Made by a program: the position numbers and the translations under genes. From contig NC_012871.2 in the NCBI RefSeq assembly GCF_000003195.3, positions 54,861,802 through 54,925,801 of the forward strand: DNA of 64,000 nucleotides. The letters are read 5' to 3'. Shown piece after piece: positions 1-12,670 of the stretch (positions are counted from its first letter, which is position 1; each line of letters begins with the position of its first letter). Under the pieces are notes generated by a model. It had not been told where the DNA came from, searched no databases, and saw only the letters and a program-made list of their open reading frames with translations. Source of the stretch: Sorghum bicolor (lineage: Eukaryota; Streptophyta; Magnoliopsida; Poales; Poaceae).

Positions 1-1016
1 TGAATGCACAAACAATCAATAAAATGAATGCACGAACAAGTTGCTAAGTCCTATAATAAATTTTATTTTGATAAAAAATATTATTTTTCCTACATTTCAT
101 GAGCACAAAAATACATAAATAAATTATTTCAGCTCTATTTCCAAGAAAATAAAATTTAGGTTGTTACAGAAGTTGAATTGCCGAATGATTCTAGAACCAA
201 GCCTTAGGTGAGGAGACTTGATCCCACAGGTACAACTGGAGAGGACACACTGACAGGCTGGGCTTCCTCCACTTCTACGTCCACCCTATACTCTCTCAAT
301 CTCTCTTGTTGCTAAAACCCTAAATAAATAGATCCATTCAAGGAACCTCTCTCTAGCTAATTCTCTCTAGAAAATATGAATTATGGTTTCTAAATTGGCT
401 CTAACCTAGAGGCTAGGAGCCCTATTTATATAGCCATCTATGATGCACCACAGTCCTTGGATCAAACCGACCTAAATCAGCAGTTTTTATTCATCCTCAA
501 AATCGGTGGAGGCAGGATCCGTGAGACTCAACCTCATTGGTCGAGGGCCAGGGGCGGTCGCCCTGCCACCTGGGCGCCCACCCATCCTCAATGGCAGGTG
601 GGCCCCAGCTTGCAGGGGGGCGCTTTCTGAGTCTTCTAGATTGTTTTTTTATACGTATAATCCTGACATGTGGATCATCCTTGGTAGTTTTCAGCTGTCA
701 CCCTACAGAAATAGATATTCATAAAAACTCGTGAAATTATGTAAGTGATAACCCTATATCTACCAAGTGTCTATAAACAGATATATATTTATGATTAGTT
801 GACGGTTAAAATTTTGAGTTATCTATTTTCAACGCTCCACACAAATCCGCATCCCTCCATAAGCACTGGAGTCAATTTGTCGTGAGGGAACCATAACCTG
901 ATTCTCTCATATGATTTGGTTGTGTATAGGGAACTGAAGTCAGATCAGGCGAGTTATCACTGTTATGATGACAATCCAGCTCCTCCATCCCGGTGACACC
1001 TGCATGGATCTGGACC
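1..1016. other. Repeat-like intergenic sequence without a recognisable gene
   Basis: No open frame here resembles a known protein. The stretch holds AT-rich sequence, a TATA-like box on the minus strand near 423-432, and a GC-rich patch at about 540-640 (complementary-looking GGCAGGTGGGCCCC and CCTGCCACCTGGGC words). That mixture suits the promoter half of a minus-strand LTR retrotransposon running off the left edge, but I found no second LTR, primer site or target duplication, so this is only a guess. Confidence 0.3.
421..433 (-). promoter_or_regulatory. Possible TATA box, minus strand
   Basis: Read on the minus strand the sequence is GGCTATATAAATAGG, a good plant TATA-box match, followed by GCTCCTAGCC. 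No coding frame follows, so it may be the promoter of a retrotransposon LTR or a chance match in AT-rich DNA. Confidence 0.3.
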
Positions 1017-1354
1017 AAGGCTTTTAATTTTGGTATCGCAAAAATTTACCGAATTTCGTGAAATTCAGCCGAATTTTCGCCGAATTGTTTTTAGAGACTA
1101 GCACATGACATATGTTTTTCTTTTAAAAAAATTCGATCTAAACAAGTATCAGTATGATTTATGATTACACATCTATTGAACAGAAGAATATGCAATATAA
1201 ATAATAGAAAATATGAGTCTAAAGTTACATAGCACATGTATTAGTATATAATAAAATTTCGGAATTTTCTTTCGGCCACCACCGAAATTACCTAAATTCG
1301 TGAAATTTTGGCTAAATTCGTGAAATTGAAATTTCACTGAAATTTTGAACCCTG
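1017..1354. mobile_element. MITE-like element with long imperfect inverted repeats
   Basis: The left end (AAGGCTTTTAATTTTGG, then repeated GAATTTCGTGAAATTC words) and the reverse complement of the right end (CAGGGTTCAAAATTTCAGTG, then GAAATTTCAATTTCACG) are imperfect inverted repeats. The middle is AT-rich and non-coding. The pattern suits a hAT-type MITE. A clear 8-bp target duplication was not found, so ends and superfamily are tentative. Confidence 0.4.
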
Positions 1355-1714
1355 ATCCGAACGTTCCTTATCATTGTGTAGGCCCGCCCGTACCCGTTCC
1401 TTATACACATCGTCATTGGAGTAGCAAGGTGGTGACCAATTCTTTTTTATTGAAAGATAAATCAATTAAGTTGGGTAACTTTGCTTTGGTCATCCAATTT
1501 ACCATGCAAGTGTCAGCAAATTAACTATGATTCAATGCAAATTGTGAGATGCAAATTGTGAGATGTTTATAGATAGCAATATTAGATTGTGTTACAATAG
1601 GACATAAAATTTGTTACACCGTGCTCTTGTCAATATAGTAAGCTAGTTACTTTTGTTGCATCAAATTGGGCTTATTGGCTCAAACATATATTGACTAAAA
1701 AAATTAAAATCTAA

Positions 1715-2173
1715 GAGCATCTCCAAAAGATCCTCATATTTTATTTCCTAAAATATGGTATTTGCTAACTCCTAAATTAGTATGAGGAGAAAAAAAAGAA
1801 GTCATCTCCAAGAGTTTTCTATATTTCTATCCTAAAACTTTTTTTTCTAGGTATTTTTTCCTATGACCTGGTGTTATGTTTTGTATCAAGAACCCTCAAT
1901 TTGTTTTTGTACGCCTTTAACCTCTTCCACCAAATCTTTCTCTTTTGTGTTTTTCTCACCTAAAACCCCGTTTTTCTTTCTACTTACTAGATAGGCCGAA
2001 AACCTCCAGATGCGCCCTCCTAGGCCGCGCGCATATATGCGCGCTTGGGAGAAATTTTTGCGAGGTTGGGAAAGATGGAGAGGGAAGATGCCAAACTATT
2101 GGAGAGAGTTTTTTCTTATTTTGCCAAAATATTAAGGATGGAAAAGCCAGATGACAAACTGTTGGAGATGCTC
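1715..2173. mobile_element. Small TIR element (GAGCATCTCCAA type MITE)
   Basis: GAGCATCTCCAAAAG at 1715-1729 and CTGTTGGAGATGCTC at 2159-2173 form 15-bp terminal inverted repeats with one mismatch. The 459-bp element has no convincing gene; the 69-codon frame at 1945-2154 has no recognisable domain. GAGCATCTCCAACAG-type ends are common in grass non-autonomous DNA elements. The target duplication is unclear. Confidence 0.45.
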
Positions 2174-2505
2174 AAACCCATAATAAATGCTACTGCAATA
2201 ATGAGGTAATGTAAATGAGGCGTATAACCCCCCTTATAGTTATAAAGTCCTAAAAATTATAGGACATACAATGTGGGTAATGTAAAAGAGGCATAGAACC
2301 CCTTAGTTTTTTTTGACAGGAAATACTGTGGGGGAGGTCCCCACAGTTTAGATTTTCATTAAAATTTAAAAAAGGAGAGTTTACAGAGTGCTTACAGAAG
2401 GATTTAGCTAAAGGCATCAAGCCAAACACAAAAGGATGACCTAAAGTCATCCTTGAATCTAACAGACTCTAAAAGACATTGACTCTTAAAATTACAGATC
2501 CACAA

Positions 2506-3181
2506 CTAAATAGAAGGTGGCCCTCTATTGAACACTCTGTCATTTCTGATTTTCCATAGTTCCCACGCGGCGATTGAAACAACTTCAGTAAACATCGGGA
2601 TCTGGCTCCCAGCTCTTGCTTGGAAAAATCTATCAAGTAATGTACTGGCTAAGTCCCAATTAATTTGAAGCTTGTCCCAGCATTGCTGTGCAAACTGGCA
2701 TTCAAAGAACAGATGTTCCACCGTCTCCAGTGTAGCAGAAGGACACATAACGCAGTTGATACCATCACTGGGGTGGAAATGTCTCCTTAGAAGAATTGAT
2801 TTGGTGTTTAACCTGTCCACTAACACCAACCAGACAAAGAACTTGATCCTGGGGGTGCATCTTGACTTCCAAATTGCTTTAAACAATGGATGTGCATCCA
2901 CTCCTTTGAAGGCGTGCAGGTAAAATTTCTTGGCTGTATAGATTGTACCCCAGTAAGGCATCCATTTATCCAACTCTTGTGGATTGTACACTTTGTTTGT
3001 CAACTGATCTTGCAATAGCTGAAGTTCATCAAGAGCTTCAGTAGAGAGAGGCAGGAAGAATATGCTATCAAGGTCCTCAGCATGCATCATTTGATAGACT
3101 GAGCTGTCATCTGATTTTGCAAATAAAGCCAGTGTTGGGAATTTTAGCGCTAGAATTTCATCATCTAGCCACATATCAAAC
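2506..3181 (-). pseudogene. LINE ORF2, C-terminal part (zf-RVT region)
   Basis: This minus-strand frame of about 225 codons continues the LINE reverse transcriptase after the Gypsy-A insertion. It begins with D-M-W-L-D-D, which completes the FWF motif left on the other side of the insertion near 14201. It carries the plant zf-RVT signature: P-R-I-K-F-F-V-W-L, then L-L-R-R-H-F-H-P, C-V-M-C, and E-H-L-F-F-E-C. This domain follows RT in plant L1 elements and is thought to help bind RNA. The frame ends at 2506, about 200 bases before the A-tract. It has no start of its own and is not expressed alone. Confidence 0.8.
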
Positions 3182-3641
3182 TGTGGGGGGATAGACCCCT
3201 ATACCCTTACGGCTAGACTTGGGCCAGGAGGCTTGGCCTATTACGAGACGAGTTCAAGGCTTGATCCGACAGCCTGGAGTTTCGCGCAAGGAAGCAAGAT
3301 GTGGAGATCAAGCAGGATTCTAGTCGGTTAGAATAGGAATTGATATCAAACTATCTATGACAATTGTAACCGACTAGGATTAGTTTCCAGATCTGTAACC
3401 CTGCCCTTCAGACTATATAAGGAGAGGCAAGGGACCCCCCTAGGACATCATATTCTCTCAACACAAATCAATACAACCAGACGCAGGACGTAGGTATTAC
3501 GCCAACTCGGCGGCCGAACCTGGATAAAAAGCTTGTCCGTGTCTTGCGTCACCATCGAGTTCGTAGTTTGCGCACCGTCTACCGATAAACTACTACCGTG
3601 GGTATACCCCAAGGTAGACTGCCGACCAGCTTTCGTCGACA
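3182..3641 (+). repeat. Gypsy-A 5' LTR
   Basis: Starts TGTGGGGGGATAGACCCC and ends TTTCGTCGACA. A TATA box (ACTATATAAGG, about 3412-3422) precedes the likely transcription start. The 3' copy is the same length and near-identical. Confidence 0.93.
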
Positions 3642-3642
3642 G

Positions 3643-3660
3643 TGGCGCGCCAGGTAGGGG
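3643..3660 (+). other. Gypsy-A primer-binding site
   Basis: TGGCGCGCCAGGTAGGGG begins one base after the LTR end and starts with TGG, as expected for pairing with a tRNA 3' CCA end. I did not assign the tRNA. The same 18 bases occur in the small element at 52808-52825. Confidence 0.75.
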
Positions 3661-3689
3661 GTGTGCGTGCAACTTTTCCGGCGAACAAG

Positions 3690-6600
3690 ATGGTCATGAT
3701 CCCAGCTTCCGCAACCGTGCCTGAAGGCCTCACGTTCACCGTTGGCCAGATCACGTGGACGACGTGCAGCGGCGGCCTCACGACCACGGTTTCGAAAGAG
3801 ACCCAGATCCAATCTGAGATCACGCCGTCTCCGACCACACACGTGGCGGCACCGAGCGCCCGACCACCGTTCCCGCTCTACAAGGGAAAGAAGATCGACA
3901 GCTCGGACCTTCTCCAAGCGCTTGATCGCGCTGACTCCAAGCTACTCGAAGTTTCCCAACTAGTAGACGGAGTTCTGCGTCGGCCCGACCAAGCTGCTCC
4001 AGCGGATTTTTTCAAATCCCGCCGGCCAACTCGTGTAGCCACACACGAACGGCTGGGAACGTCTCTGACGATAACCTCAACACCCTCAGGACGATCCGTC
4101 GAGCTCAAGAAGGAAGATTATCCTTGCGGCCTGAACAACTCGGCCTTTGTTTACTCACAGCACACCCAATCCGTTTTCAGCAAGGCGGGTTGGTCGCCGA
4201 CAAGGAACGATCGTCACTACGTCAACATGGTGACAGTCCGAGAACTACGGGACGGCCAGGTTTCTAGCACCAACTCAAGCACCGGTTCCGTCCCCACCGA
4301 GGTTATAAACACCGAAGACGAGGACTACGACCTGGATTTTCCTTCACACCCTCCGGGTTTCAACCGATTCCCGATATTTCCCCCCCGGCGAGGGGATATT
4401 GTGTTCAATGTCAGCGCCGACGAACCAGTCGTTGATGGAGAAACAGATGACCAGAGGCAACTCCGCGAACAGCGCAACGCCGATCGCGCCCGACGACGCG
4501 CAGACGAGCAACAACAAATGCCACCAAATAATCTCAACGATGCCTTTGACATGGTCGGGGACCAGCCAGTCTACAAAACGCCAAGCGCCAACGTGGCTGT
4601 CGCCATGGCTAACCTAGATCGGCTTCCTGATACCCCCGAGTGCCAGGGAGTCCGGACCAGCATCCGAGCACACCTGATCGCTGCAATGGGACAGACAGCC
4701 ACTCTGCTCAAGAGAGTCCAAGACGTCTCTTATACGGAAGCCGCCTCCGACCAGACTAATCGTAGCCGGGCCTCACCGTCTCCCAGCAGGCGTCACCGCA
4801 GCCGCTCCCCCGATAACCGTCGAGGGGACTCACGGCGCGACGATGGTGGTCGGGACGCCGACGGTCGCCGCAAGCAGAACCGCGTACGCGGCCAAGAAGT
4901 AAACCAGCACAGGGATCTCCGCCACAACATCCCTCCCAAAGACGCCCGGGACCGCATCAATAGGCGCGCCGCAGAGAGAGCAGTCCACGAAAACCTGCGC
5001 CGCATCGAGTACGATGCAACGCACGGTCCTCCGGGCCTAAGACAGTTCTCCTCACACCTCCGCCAGGTCGTGTGGCCCCGCAATTTCAAGCTCGAAAAAC
5101 TTAAAAAATACGACGGCAAGGAAAATCCAGAGAACTGGATCACCCTCTATGAAATCGCCGTCCGATCAGCGGCAGGGGATGAGCACGTCATGGCTAACTA
5201 CTTCCCCGTAGTCCTCGACCAGGCTGGTCATCAGTGGCTTCTCGGCTTGCCCGAGGACTCCTTCGACTCTTGGGAAGAGCTACGCCAGGCTTTCATCGAC
5301 AACTTCATCGCCACGTGCGAGCAGCCAGGAAACAAGTATGACCTTGAAAGGATAAGGGACAGGAAGAACGAACCTCTGCGCGATTACATCCGACGATTCT
5401 CGGATATGCGCCTCAAAATCCCGAAGATTTCCCACAACGAGGCCATCTCAGCCTTCATCAAGGGCCTACGTTTCCACGAAGCGCTGAGGAACAAGCTGTT
5501 GCGTAAACGTCCAACAACGGTAGCAGAGCTCCTCGCCACGGCCAAAAATTACGCCGATGCCGATGACGCAGAAAAACTAATCCGAGACGATGCGAGAGGT
5601 CCCGACCAGCCTCCCCGGCGAGATGACGGTCGTGGTCGCTACGACAGCAGAAACCACCGCCGCTCCGACAACCGTGATCACCGAGAGGGTTGGGATCGGC
5701 GGCGCGACAACCGCGACGATTTCAGAGGAAAGCGCCCTCGCGACTATGACCACGAAGTAAACACGGTCAAGCGTCCCTACGGACGACGGGACTACCAAGA
5801 AGATTACAACAAAACGTTGAAGGGACCATGCCAACTGCACCCAAAGTCTAATCATACCATGGAAGAGTGTCGCGTCCTCAAAAGCATCTATACACGGCGG
5901 GCCGCCCAAGACGACTCCGCCAAGAAAAACCACAAGCGAGACGGGCACGACCACGAAGATGAGGACGAGGACCAAGATCGGGACCCCCGACACCAGTACG
6001 TCAGCCCCACCGACGTAGTCCACTCCATTTTCGGGGGCAAGGTCTCCATTGAATCTAAGCGAGAAAGAAAGTTGTTAAAGAGAGCTTGCCTCAACATAGA
6101 CAGCACGGACGGGCTGATCGCAGACCCAAAATTCCACCCGTGGTCCCACAGGGAGATCTCGTTCAGCAGGAAGGACCAGTGGGCCGCTATCCCAGAGCCG
6201 GGTCGTTTCCCCCTGATTCTGGACCCTTGCATCAACAGCATCAGATTCGAGCGCGTGCTCATGGACGGGGGAAGCTCCATTGACATCCTCTTTCGCAACA
6301 GCCTGCCCGCCCTCAAGATATCTCCTGCCCAACTAAAACCTTACGACGCCCAATTCTGGGGGGTTTTGCTGGGTCAAAGTTCAGTGCCTCTCGGACAGAT
6401 AACATTGTCTGTCCAATTCGGCACACCCGACCACTTCCGGACGGAGTTCATCAACTTCGTGGTCGCCGATTTCGACGGGACCTATCATGCTATACTGGGC
6501 CGACCATCGCTGACAAAGTTCATGGCAGTCCCGCACTATTCATACCTGGTCCTTAAGATGCCTACGGAGAAGGGCGTCCTAACCGTCAGAGGCAATGTTT

Positions 6601-9600
6601 ACACTGCGTATACCTGCGAAGAGGAGAGCTTCAAGGTCACCGAAGCAATCGACCTCTCAATCCGCATGGCAGAAACAGCAACTCAAGCCGCGCAGCTGCT
6701 TCCCGACCAGCTCCGATTACCTAAGCAGGAGACAGCCAGAAAGAACTCAAAATCCAAGGAGCACAAAGAAGTACAACTGGTCGATGGCAGCCCCGAGAAG
6801 ACGGCCCTCATCGGGGCCAACCTGGATCCAAAATAGGAAGACGTGCTCGTCAGGTTTCTAAGGGACAACGTAAGCGTTTTCGCATGGAAACCCGCAGACA
6901 TGCCCGGCGTCCCACGAAACCTGATCGAGCACTCCTTAAATGTCTCGAAGACCGCAAGACCAATCAAGCAAAAGCTGCGACGGTTCGCTCGTGACAAAAA
7001 GGAGGCTATTAGGACAGAAATCACACGGCTTCTAGCAGCCGGATTCATAAAAGAAGTGTATCACCCCGATTGGCTCGCCAATCCGGTTCTTGTACGCAAA
7101 AAGAATAATGAATGGAGAATGTGCGTTGATTACACTGATCTCAATAAACACTGTCCTAAAGATCCTTTTGGTCTCCCTCGCATTGACGAGGTGGTCGACT
7201 CAACGGCCGGATGCGAACTCCTCTCCTTTCTAGACTGCTACTCTGGTTATCACCAGATTTCGCTAAAGGAAGAAGATCAGATCAAAACATCTTTTATTAC
7301 ACCTTTCGGCGCATACTGCTACACGACCATGTCTTTCGGACTCAAAAACGCCGGAGCCACTTATCAAAGGGCCATCCAGCAATGCCTCCACGACGAGATT
7401 CGTGATGACCTCGTCGAGGCCTATGTGGACGACGTGGTCGTAAAAACAAGGGACGCGAGCACCCTAATCGACAACTTAGACCGAACTTTCAAGGCACTCA
7501 ATAGGTACAAGTGGAAGCTCAACCCCAAGAAATGCGTTTTCGGCGTTCCTTCCGGTCTACTGCTCGGCAACGTTGTCAGTCGCGACGGCATACGACCAAA
7601 CCCTTCAAAAGTAAAGGCGGTACTCGACATGCGACCACCGAAGAACGTAAAGGATATCAAAAAGCTAACCGGATGTATGGCCGCCCTCAGTCGCTTCATC
7701 TCAAGGCTAGGAGAAAAAGGCCTCCCTTTCTTCAAACTATTAAAAGCGTCGGAAAAATTTTCTTGGACAGAAGAAGCCGACACCGCATTCAACCAGCTTA
7801 AGACCTTCCACACTTCACCACCTGTCCTTACAGCGCCTCAGCCCAATGAAGACCTACTCCTTTACATTGCCGCAACCGACAGGGTTGTTTCCACGGCAAT
7901 AGTGGTCGAGCGAGCTGAACCAGGTCACGCCTACAAGGTCCAGAGACCAGTTTACTTCATAAGTGAAGTCTTAAACGAGTCCAAGGCCAGGTATCCACAA
8001 ATACAGAAGCTCATATACGCCATTCTAATAACATCAAGAAAGCTGAAGCACTACTTCGACGGCCATCGAGTCCTGGTGACAACCAGTTTCCCTCTCGGGG
8101 ACATCCTGCGCAATAAAGACGCCAATGGCAGAATCGTGAAATGGGCAATGGAGTTATGTCCATTTTCCCTGGAGTTCCAGAGTCGCACCACTGTCAAGTC
8201 TCAGGCCCTGGTCGATTTCATTGCTGAATGGACGGATCTCAACGAGCCTTCCGTCCCCGATGTCTCAGACCACTGGTCAATGTTCTTTGACGGGTCCTTG
8301 AACATCAACGGTGCCGACGCTGGGATACTGTTCGTATCACCCAACAAGGACAAACTGCGTTACGTCCTTCGGATCCTTTTTCCGGCGTCAAACAACGTCG
8401 TCGAATACGAAGCATGCTTGCATGGCATAAGACTAGCCGTTGAGCTGGGAGTCAAGCGCCTCTATGTTTATGGCGACTCCGCTTTGGTCATCAACCAGCT
8501 CAACAAGGAGTGGGACGCAACCCACGAGAAGATGGACCTCTACTGCAAAGAAATTCGCAAATGGGAAACCAACTTCTACGGCATAGAGTACGTCCACGTG
8601 GTCCGGGATAAAAACCAAGCAGCAGATGCATTGTCGAAGTTAGGCTCATCTCGGGCCCAGATCCCGTGAGGTATTTTCGTCCAGGACATCCACGAGCCGA
8701 GCGTAGGCTCCTCCCTGGTCGACAAGCAGCCCACCGAGGCAATGCTCATAGACGACGCCACTCCGACAACCGGTGGGCGTGACTGGCGTACCCCGTTCAT
8801 CAAATACATATCGGACGGGACAGGCCTTCAGGACAAAACAGAGAACGAGCGCCTCATTCGACGATCAAAGAACTACATCCTGGTCGACGGCAAACTCATG
8901 CAGAAAAACGCAAGCTCCGAAGTACTGCTCAAGTGCATACCACAAGATGATGGTATCAAGCTCTTAGAGGACATACATGCTGGATCCTGCGGCAATCACG
9001 CCGCATCCAGAACGCTGGTCGGAAAGGCTTTCCGAGCAGGTTTTTATTGGCCAACCGCGGTCGGCGACGCAGAAAAACTGGTTCGACATTGCGAAGGATG
9101 CCAGTTTTTCGCTAAGAGGACCCACGTACCTGCCCACGAAATTCAAACCATCCCGTCATCTTGGCCCTTTGCTTGCTGGGGGCTCGACATGATCGGGCCA
9201 TTTAAACCAGCCCCGGGCAATTTCAAGTTTGTTTTCGTGTTAATCGACAAGTTCTCCAAGTGGATTGAATACATGCCTCTGGTCAAGGCAACCTCCGAGA
9301 AGGCTGTGGAGTTCCTCAATCAAATCATACACAGATTCGGCATCCCGAACAGCATAATCACCGACCTGGGCACTCAGTTTACTGGCACCACTTTTTGGGA
9401 CTTCTACGATGACAGAGGCATAGTCATAAAATACGTGTGAGTGGCACATCCACGTGCCAACGGTCAAGTTGAACGTGCCAACGGAATGATCGTTGACGCC
9501 CTAAAGAAAAGGTTGTACACCGAAAACGACAGAGCACCCGGTCGATGGATGAAAGAATTGCCGGCAGTGGTCTGGGGCCTCCGAACTCAGACCAGTCGAA

Positions 9601-10022
9601 ACACAGGGGTGTCTCCCTACTTCATGGTGTACGGTTCAGAGGCGGTCCTGCCGTCTGACATACACTTCGGATCTCCTAGAATCGAACACTTCGACCAGGC
9701 GACCGCCGACAACGCCAGAGAACTCGAAATCAATTGCATGGAGGAAAGGCGTTTAGATTCTTGTCTCCGAACAGCAAAATATCTCGCGGCAGTCAGGCGA
9801 TAATACAACAGGAACGTCAAGGACCGTTCCTTCGTGGTCGGCGATCTGGTACTTCGATGGAAAACAAGCCAGGAGGGAATGCACAAGCTATCCACTCCCT
9901 GGGAAGGACCCTTCGTGGTGACCGAGGTCACACGACCTACGTCCTACAGATTGGCATACCCAGACGGAACACGAGTGCCTAACTCTTGGCACATAGACAA
10001 ACTGCGACGTTTCTATCCATAA
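3690..10022 (+). pseudogene. Gypsy-A gag-pol polyprotein with four in-frame stops
   Basis: One reading frame covers the polyprotein. The first sensible ATG is 3690; the frame is open upstream but runs through the primer site. Gag core lies around 5090-5560, a C/H-rich knuckle-like motif (C-Q-L-H-P...H-T-M-E-E-C) near 5829-5870, and an aspartic protease with M-D-G-G-S-S near 6262. RT carries the YVDD box at 7422-7433. RNase H carries F-F-D-G-S and Y-G-D-S, and integrase has an H-H-C-C region near 8970-9100 and a D-D-E core ending at V-E-R-A-N-G near 9470. Stops at 6834 (TAG), 8667 (TGA), 9438 (TGA) and 9801 (TAA) interrupt it without frame change. It looks non-autonomous despite young LTRs. 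Confidence 0.88.
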
Positions 10023-10301
10023 AGTTTTAATAACTTTCCTTTGTAAGTATCTTATAATTGTTGATAATGAAATTCTCTATTTTTTTTGCCTATACCTTGT
10101 CGCACACAGCACTCGGCAAAACTCCTGCAATGGATGCTCTTAACGACTACCAAGACGAATACGGTGACACGTCACTCAGATAATCTTACAGCGCTCAAAA
10201 CAACAGTCATGACAAAAAGCAAACTTTGTTACAAACTTTACATACAAAGTTTACAATAAATACCCTGACGGTCAGACACTAGTCTATTCCTACAGACTAC
10301 T

Positions 10302-12262
10302 CTATTGGCCTAGCTGCTCGGGCTGATCACCCGCCTGGCCCTGCTGCCCGGACGAAGGGGTCGGGGCCACCGGCGCCTGGCTGGTCGAGACCGCAGGCGT
10401 CGACCGCCCATCTCCCGCAACGGACGCGCCCGACAACTCCCTGGCCGACCTATCTGAACTCGGTTGGTCTGGGGGAGTGGCCGTTCCGCACAGATTGATG
10501 TCGCCGATCACTGTCGACGACAAGTCCAGCAGACTACCCCGAAGCTCGTCCGCTTCCTGTGGGCCAACCTCCTTCGGGTACCCCTTCTCCAGCCTGCTCA
10601 AGTCGACCAGGGGGTAGTGGGCGCGCACCATGCTGAGGACGTGCGCGCCGGCAAACTCCCCGGCGTCCTTCACGAACTGCTGGAGCCAGTCCCACGCCCG
10701 TTGCGCCTTCTCGACCGGGGTCAACTGTGGCGCGCGGGGCTGGCTCTCCGGGAGCTCGGGACTGCTCAGGTCTAGGACCGGGGACACTCCTTTCCAGATC
10801 CTGCAACAGTTGACCTTCCAGGAGTCCCGGTCCTTGATCAGATCATCCAGGTGCTTGTTGCCGTTCACCTTGAGCACTGCAAACGAAGTAAAGCGTTATT
10901 TTCGGCATACCAAACAAACAAAGGGGCGACAAGCAGCAGCTAACAAGGCGGCACCCATTACGAGATAATTCCCGGTCCTTTCGACCCAATTCCTCTCCTG
11001 CTCGCCGCCCGGACTCCCGCGCGCCGGCGAGCTGTTGGCTGAGCTGCTCCTTCTCTTGTCGGAGGCGCGCCACCTCCTCCTCCAAGTCTGCGTGAATCAT
11101 AAACTGGTCAGTAAAGCAAACTACACAAGTACGCAAAGCTACTCGGAGCGTGTGACTAACCTTTTCGCTGCCGGTACTGGTCGGCCAAGCGACGAGTGAG
11201 GTCGAGACGACGCTCCTCTTGGGCGCTCATCTCGGCCACCTTCTCCCCGACTTCCGACCGCAGCCGGTCTACCTCCGCGGCCAGGGCCTTGTTCTCGGCC
11301 ACGACGCCTTCTATCTGGTCAAAGCACTGTTTCCGGTACTTTGCCGTTTTCATTGCGCCCTACAAAGCGAACATATAACGACCATGCAAGACAAGGCATA
11401 GAATGTACAGTAGTACAAAAAGTCGCTTACCTTGACTTCGTCGACGAGGCGCTTGGCCGCGCGCTCCACCCTGGCGGCCTCCTCGGTCTCGGCGAGCTCT
11501 TCATGCCCGATAAAGTGATCCCCGCGTTGGCGCCACACATACACGTGTTGGCGGCCATCGCGGGGACGACCCTCAATCTCCTCCACCTCGTCCTCGGAGG
11601 CCGCCTGAGCTTCCTCCTCCCGTGCTGCGTAGCTTCATCAGATCCGCCACTTGACCGTTGAACTCCGGGCGGTCGGTCCAGCTCACCCTCTTCTCGGGAA
11701 TGTACCCCACGTCGCAGAACGTGGAGCTGCCCGGTTCCTCCCTGACGTAGAACCACTTCCTATTCCATTCGGTCAAGAAAGTGTTCCATGGACAGTGCAG
11801 GTAGTGATTCTTCATTCCATCACGAAGGTTGAGGTATACTCCACCTGCAACCTTGGAGCCTCCAACTGCTCCCTTCTTCCTCAAGCAGAAAAGGTAACGA
11901 AAAAGATCGAAGTGCGGCTCTATGCCAACATAGGCCTCGCACAGATGAATAAACGTAGAGACAAGGAGAATTGAGTTCGGGTGCAGATTACAAATCCCGA
12001 TCTCATAATACAAAAGAAGACCTTGGAGAAAAGGATGAACCGGAACCCCAAATCCCCTCTTAACGAAATCTTCGAACACGACGATCTCACCGGCACGAGG
12101 GTCGGGGAAGCTTTCTTCTTCCGGCGCTCTCCAGCCGCCAAGCTCCGAGCTGTGCAGGAGTCCCATGTCGACGAGGTCACCGAGGGATTTGGTGGTGCTG
12201 CGGGACTTCTTCCACTCCTTGGCCATCAGTTCGGCCCTCTTCTTGGAGTCGCTCTTCGCCAT
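10302..12262 (-). pseudogene. Antisense spliced gene in Gypsy-A (PF04195-like, coiled coil)
   Basis: Minus-strand gene between pol and the 3' LTR. I read exons 12262-11431, 11359-11161, 11087-10962 and 10876-10302. Each junction uses GT/AG (AAG|GTAAGC, AAAAG|GTTAGT, CTC|GTAATG; acceptors GTAG, GCAG, GCAG) and keeps the frame. The start gives M-A-K-S-D-S-K-K. Exon 1 has F-E-D-F-V-K-R-G-F-G-V-P-V-H-P-F and Y-Y-E-I-G-I-C-N-L-H-P-N-S, which I recognise as the PF04195 (Transposase_28, putative gypsy type transposon) pattern. Later exons are a charged heptad-like coiled coil and a Pro/Gln-rich tail. One base is missing or extra near 11630 (exon 1 switches frame), so this copy is probably broken. 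The function of this family is unknown to me. Confidence 0.7.
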
Positions 12263-12670
12263 TGGAGGTGAGAAGTGGATTTGGGTTACGAAGATGCAGG
12301 TGATTGCAAGAGGCGAGAATGGAAGGCTTGAGGGCAATGGCAGGGTAAGGAGTACAGGCGGAACTGTCAGGCTCTTATAACCCGCAACCCCACCCCTCCC
12401 ATTTCCTGTATTCTCGGGAAGTGGGCGGGCCATGCGGCGGATGCGGCGTTTCAGTTTACAATGATTATAGACAATTAATGCGGCGGAGTTTTCGTACCAA
12501 TTGATGGTTTCCTTTTTCTCAAACCACGCAAAGGGCGGCTGCACAGTTGCAAGGCGCAATTTTTCATGCGTCCATCTGACAACCCATCAGGAGGTCTCGT
12601 CACGTCAACTTTAACTAAAAAGATCGTTTCAATAAAAAGAAGACAAATATGCCAGAGAGTCAACAATCTG

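Noticed and set aside
2204..2303. Two similar GTAATGTAAAWGAGGCRTA words beside the LINE tail
   Set aside because: Suggested a target duplication of the LINE, but both copies lie on the same side of it; left unexplained.
3448..3917. Several frames on both strands across the Gypsy-A LTR and leader
   Set aside because: They lie in the LTR, primer site and gag start in shadow frames, have no domains, and recur wherever the LTR recurs.
10464..10775. Plus-strand frame opposite the last exon of the Gypsy-A antisense gene
   Set aside because: Shadow of the minus-strand exon, whose splice joins and coiled-coil continuity support the other strand.
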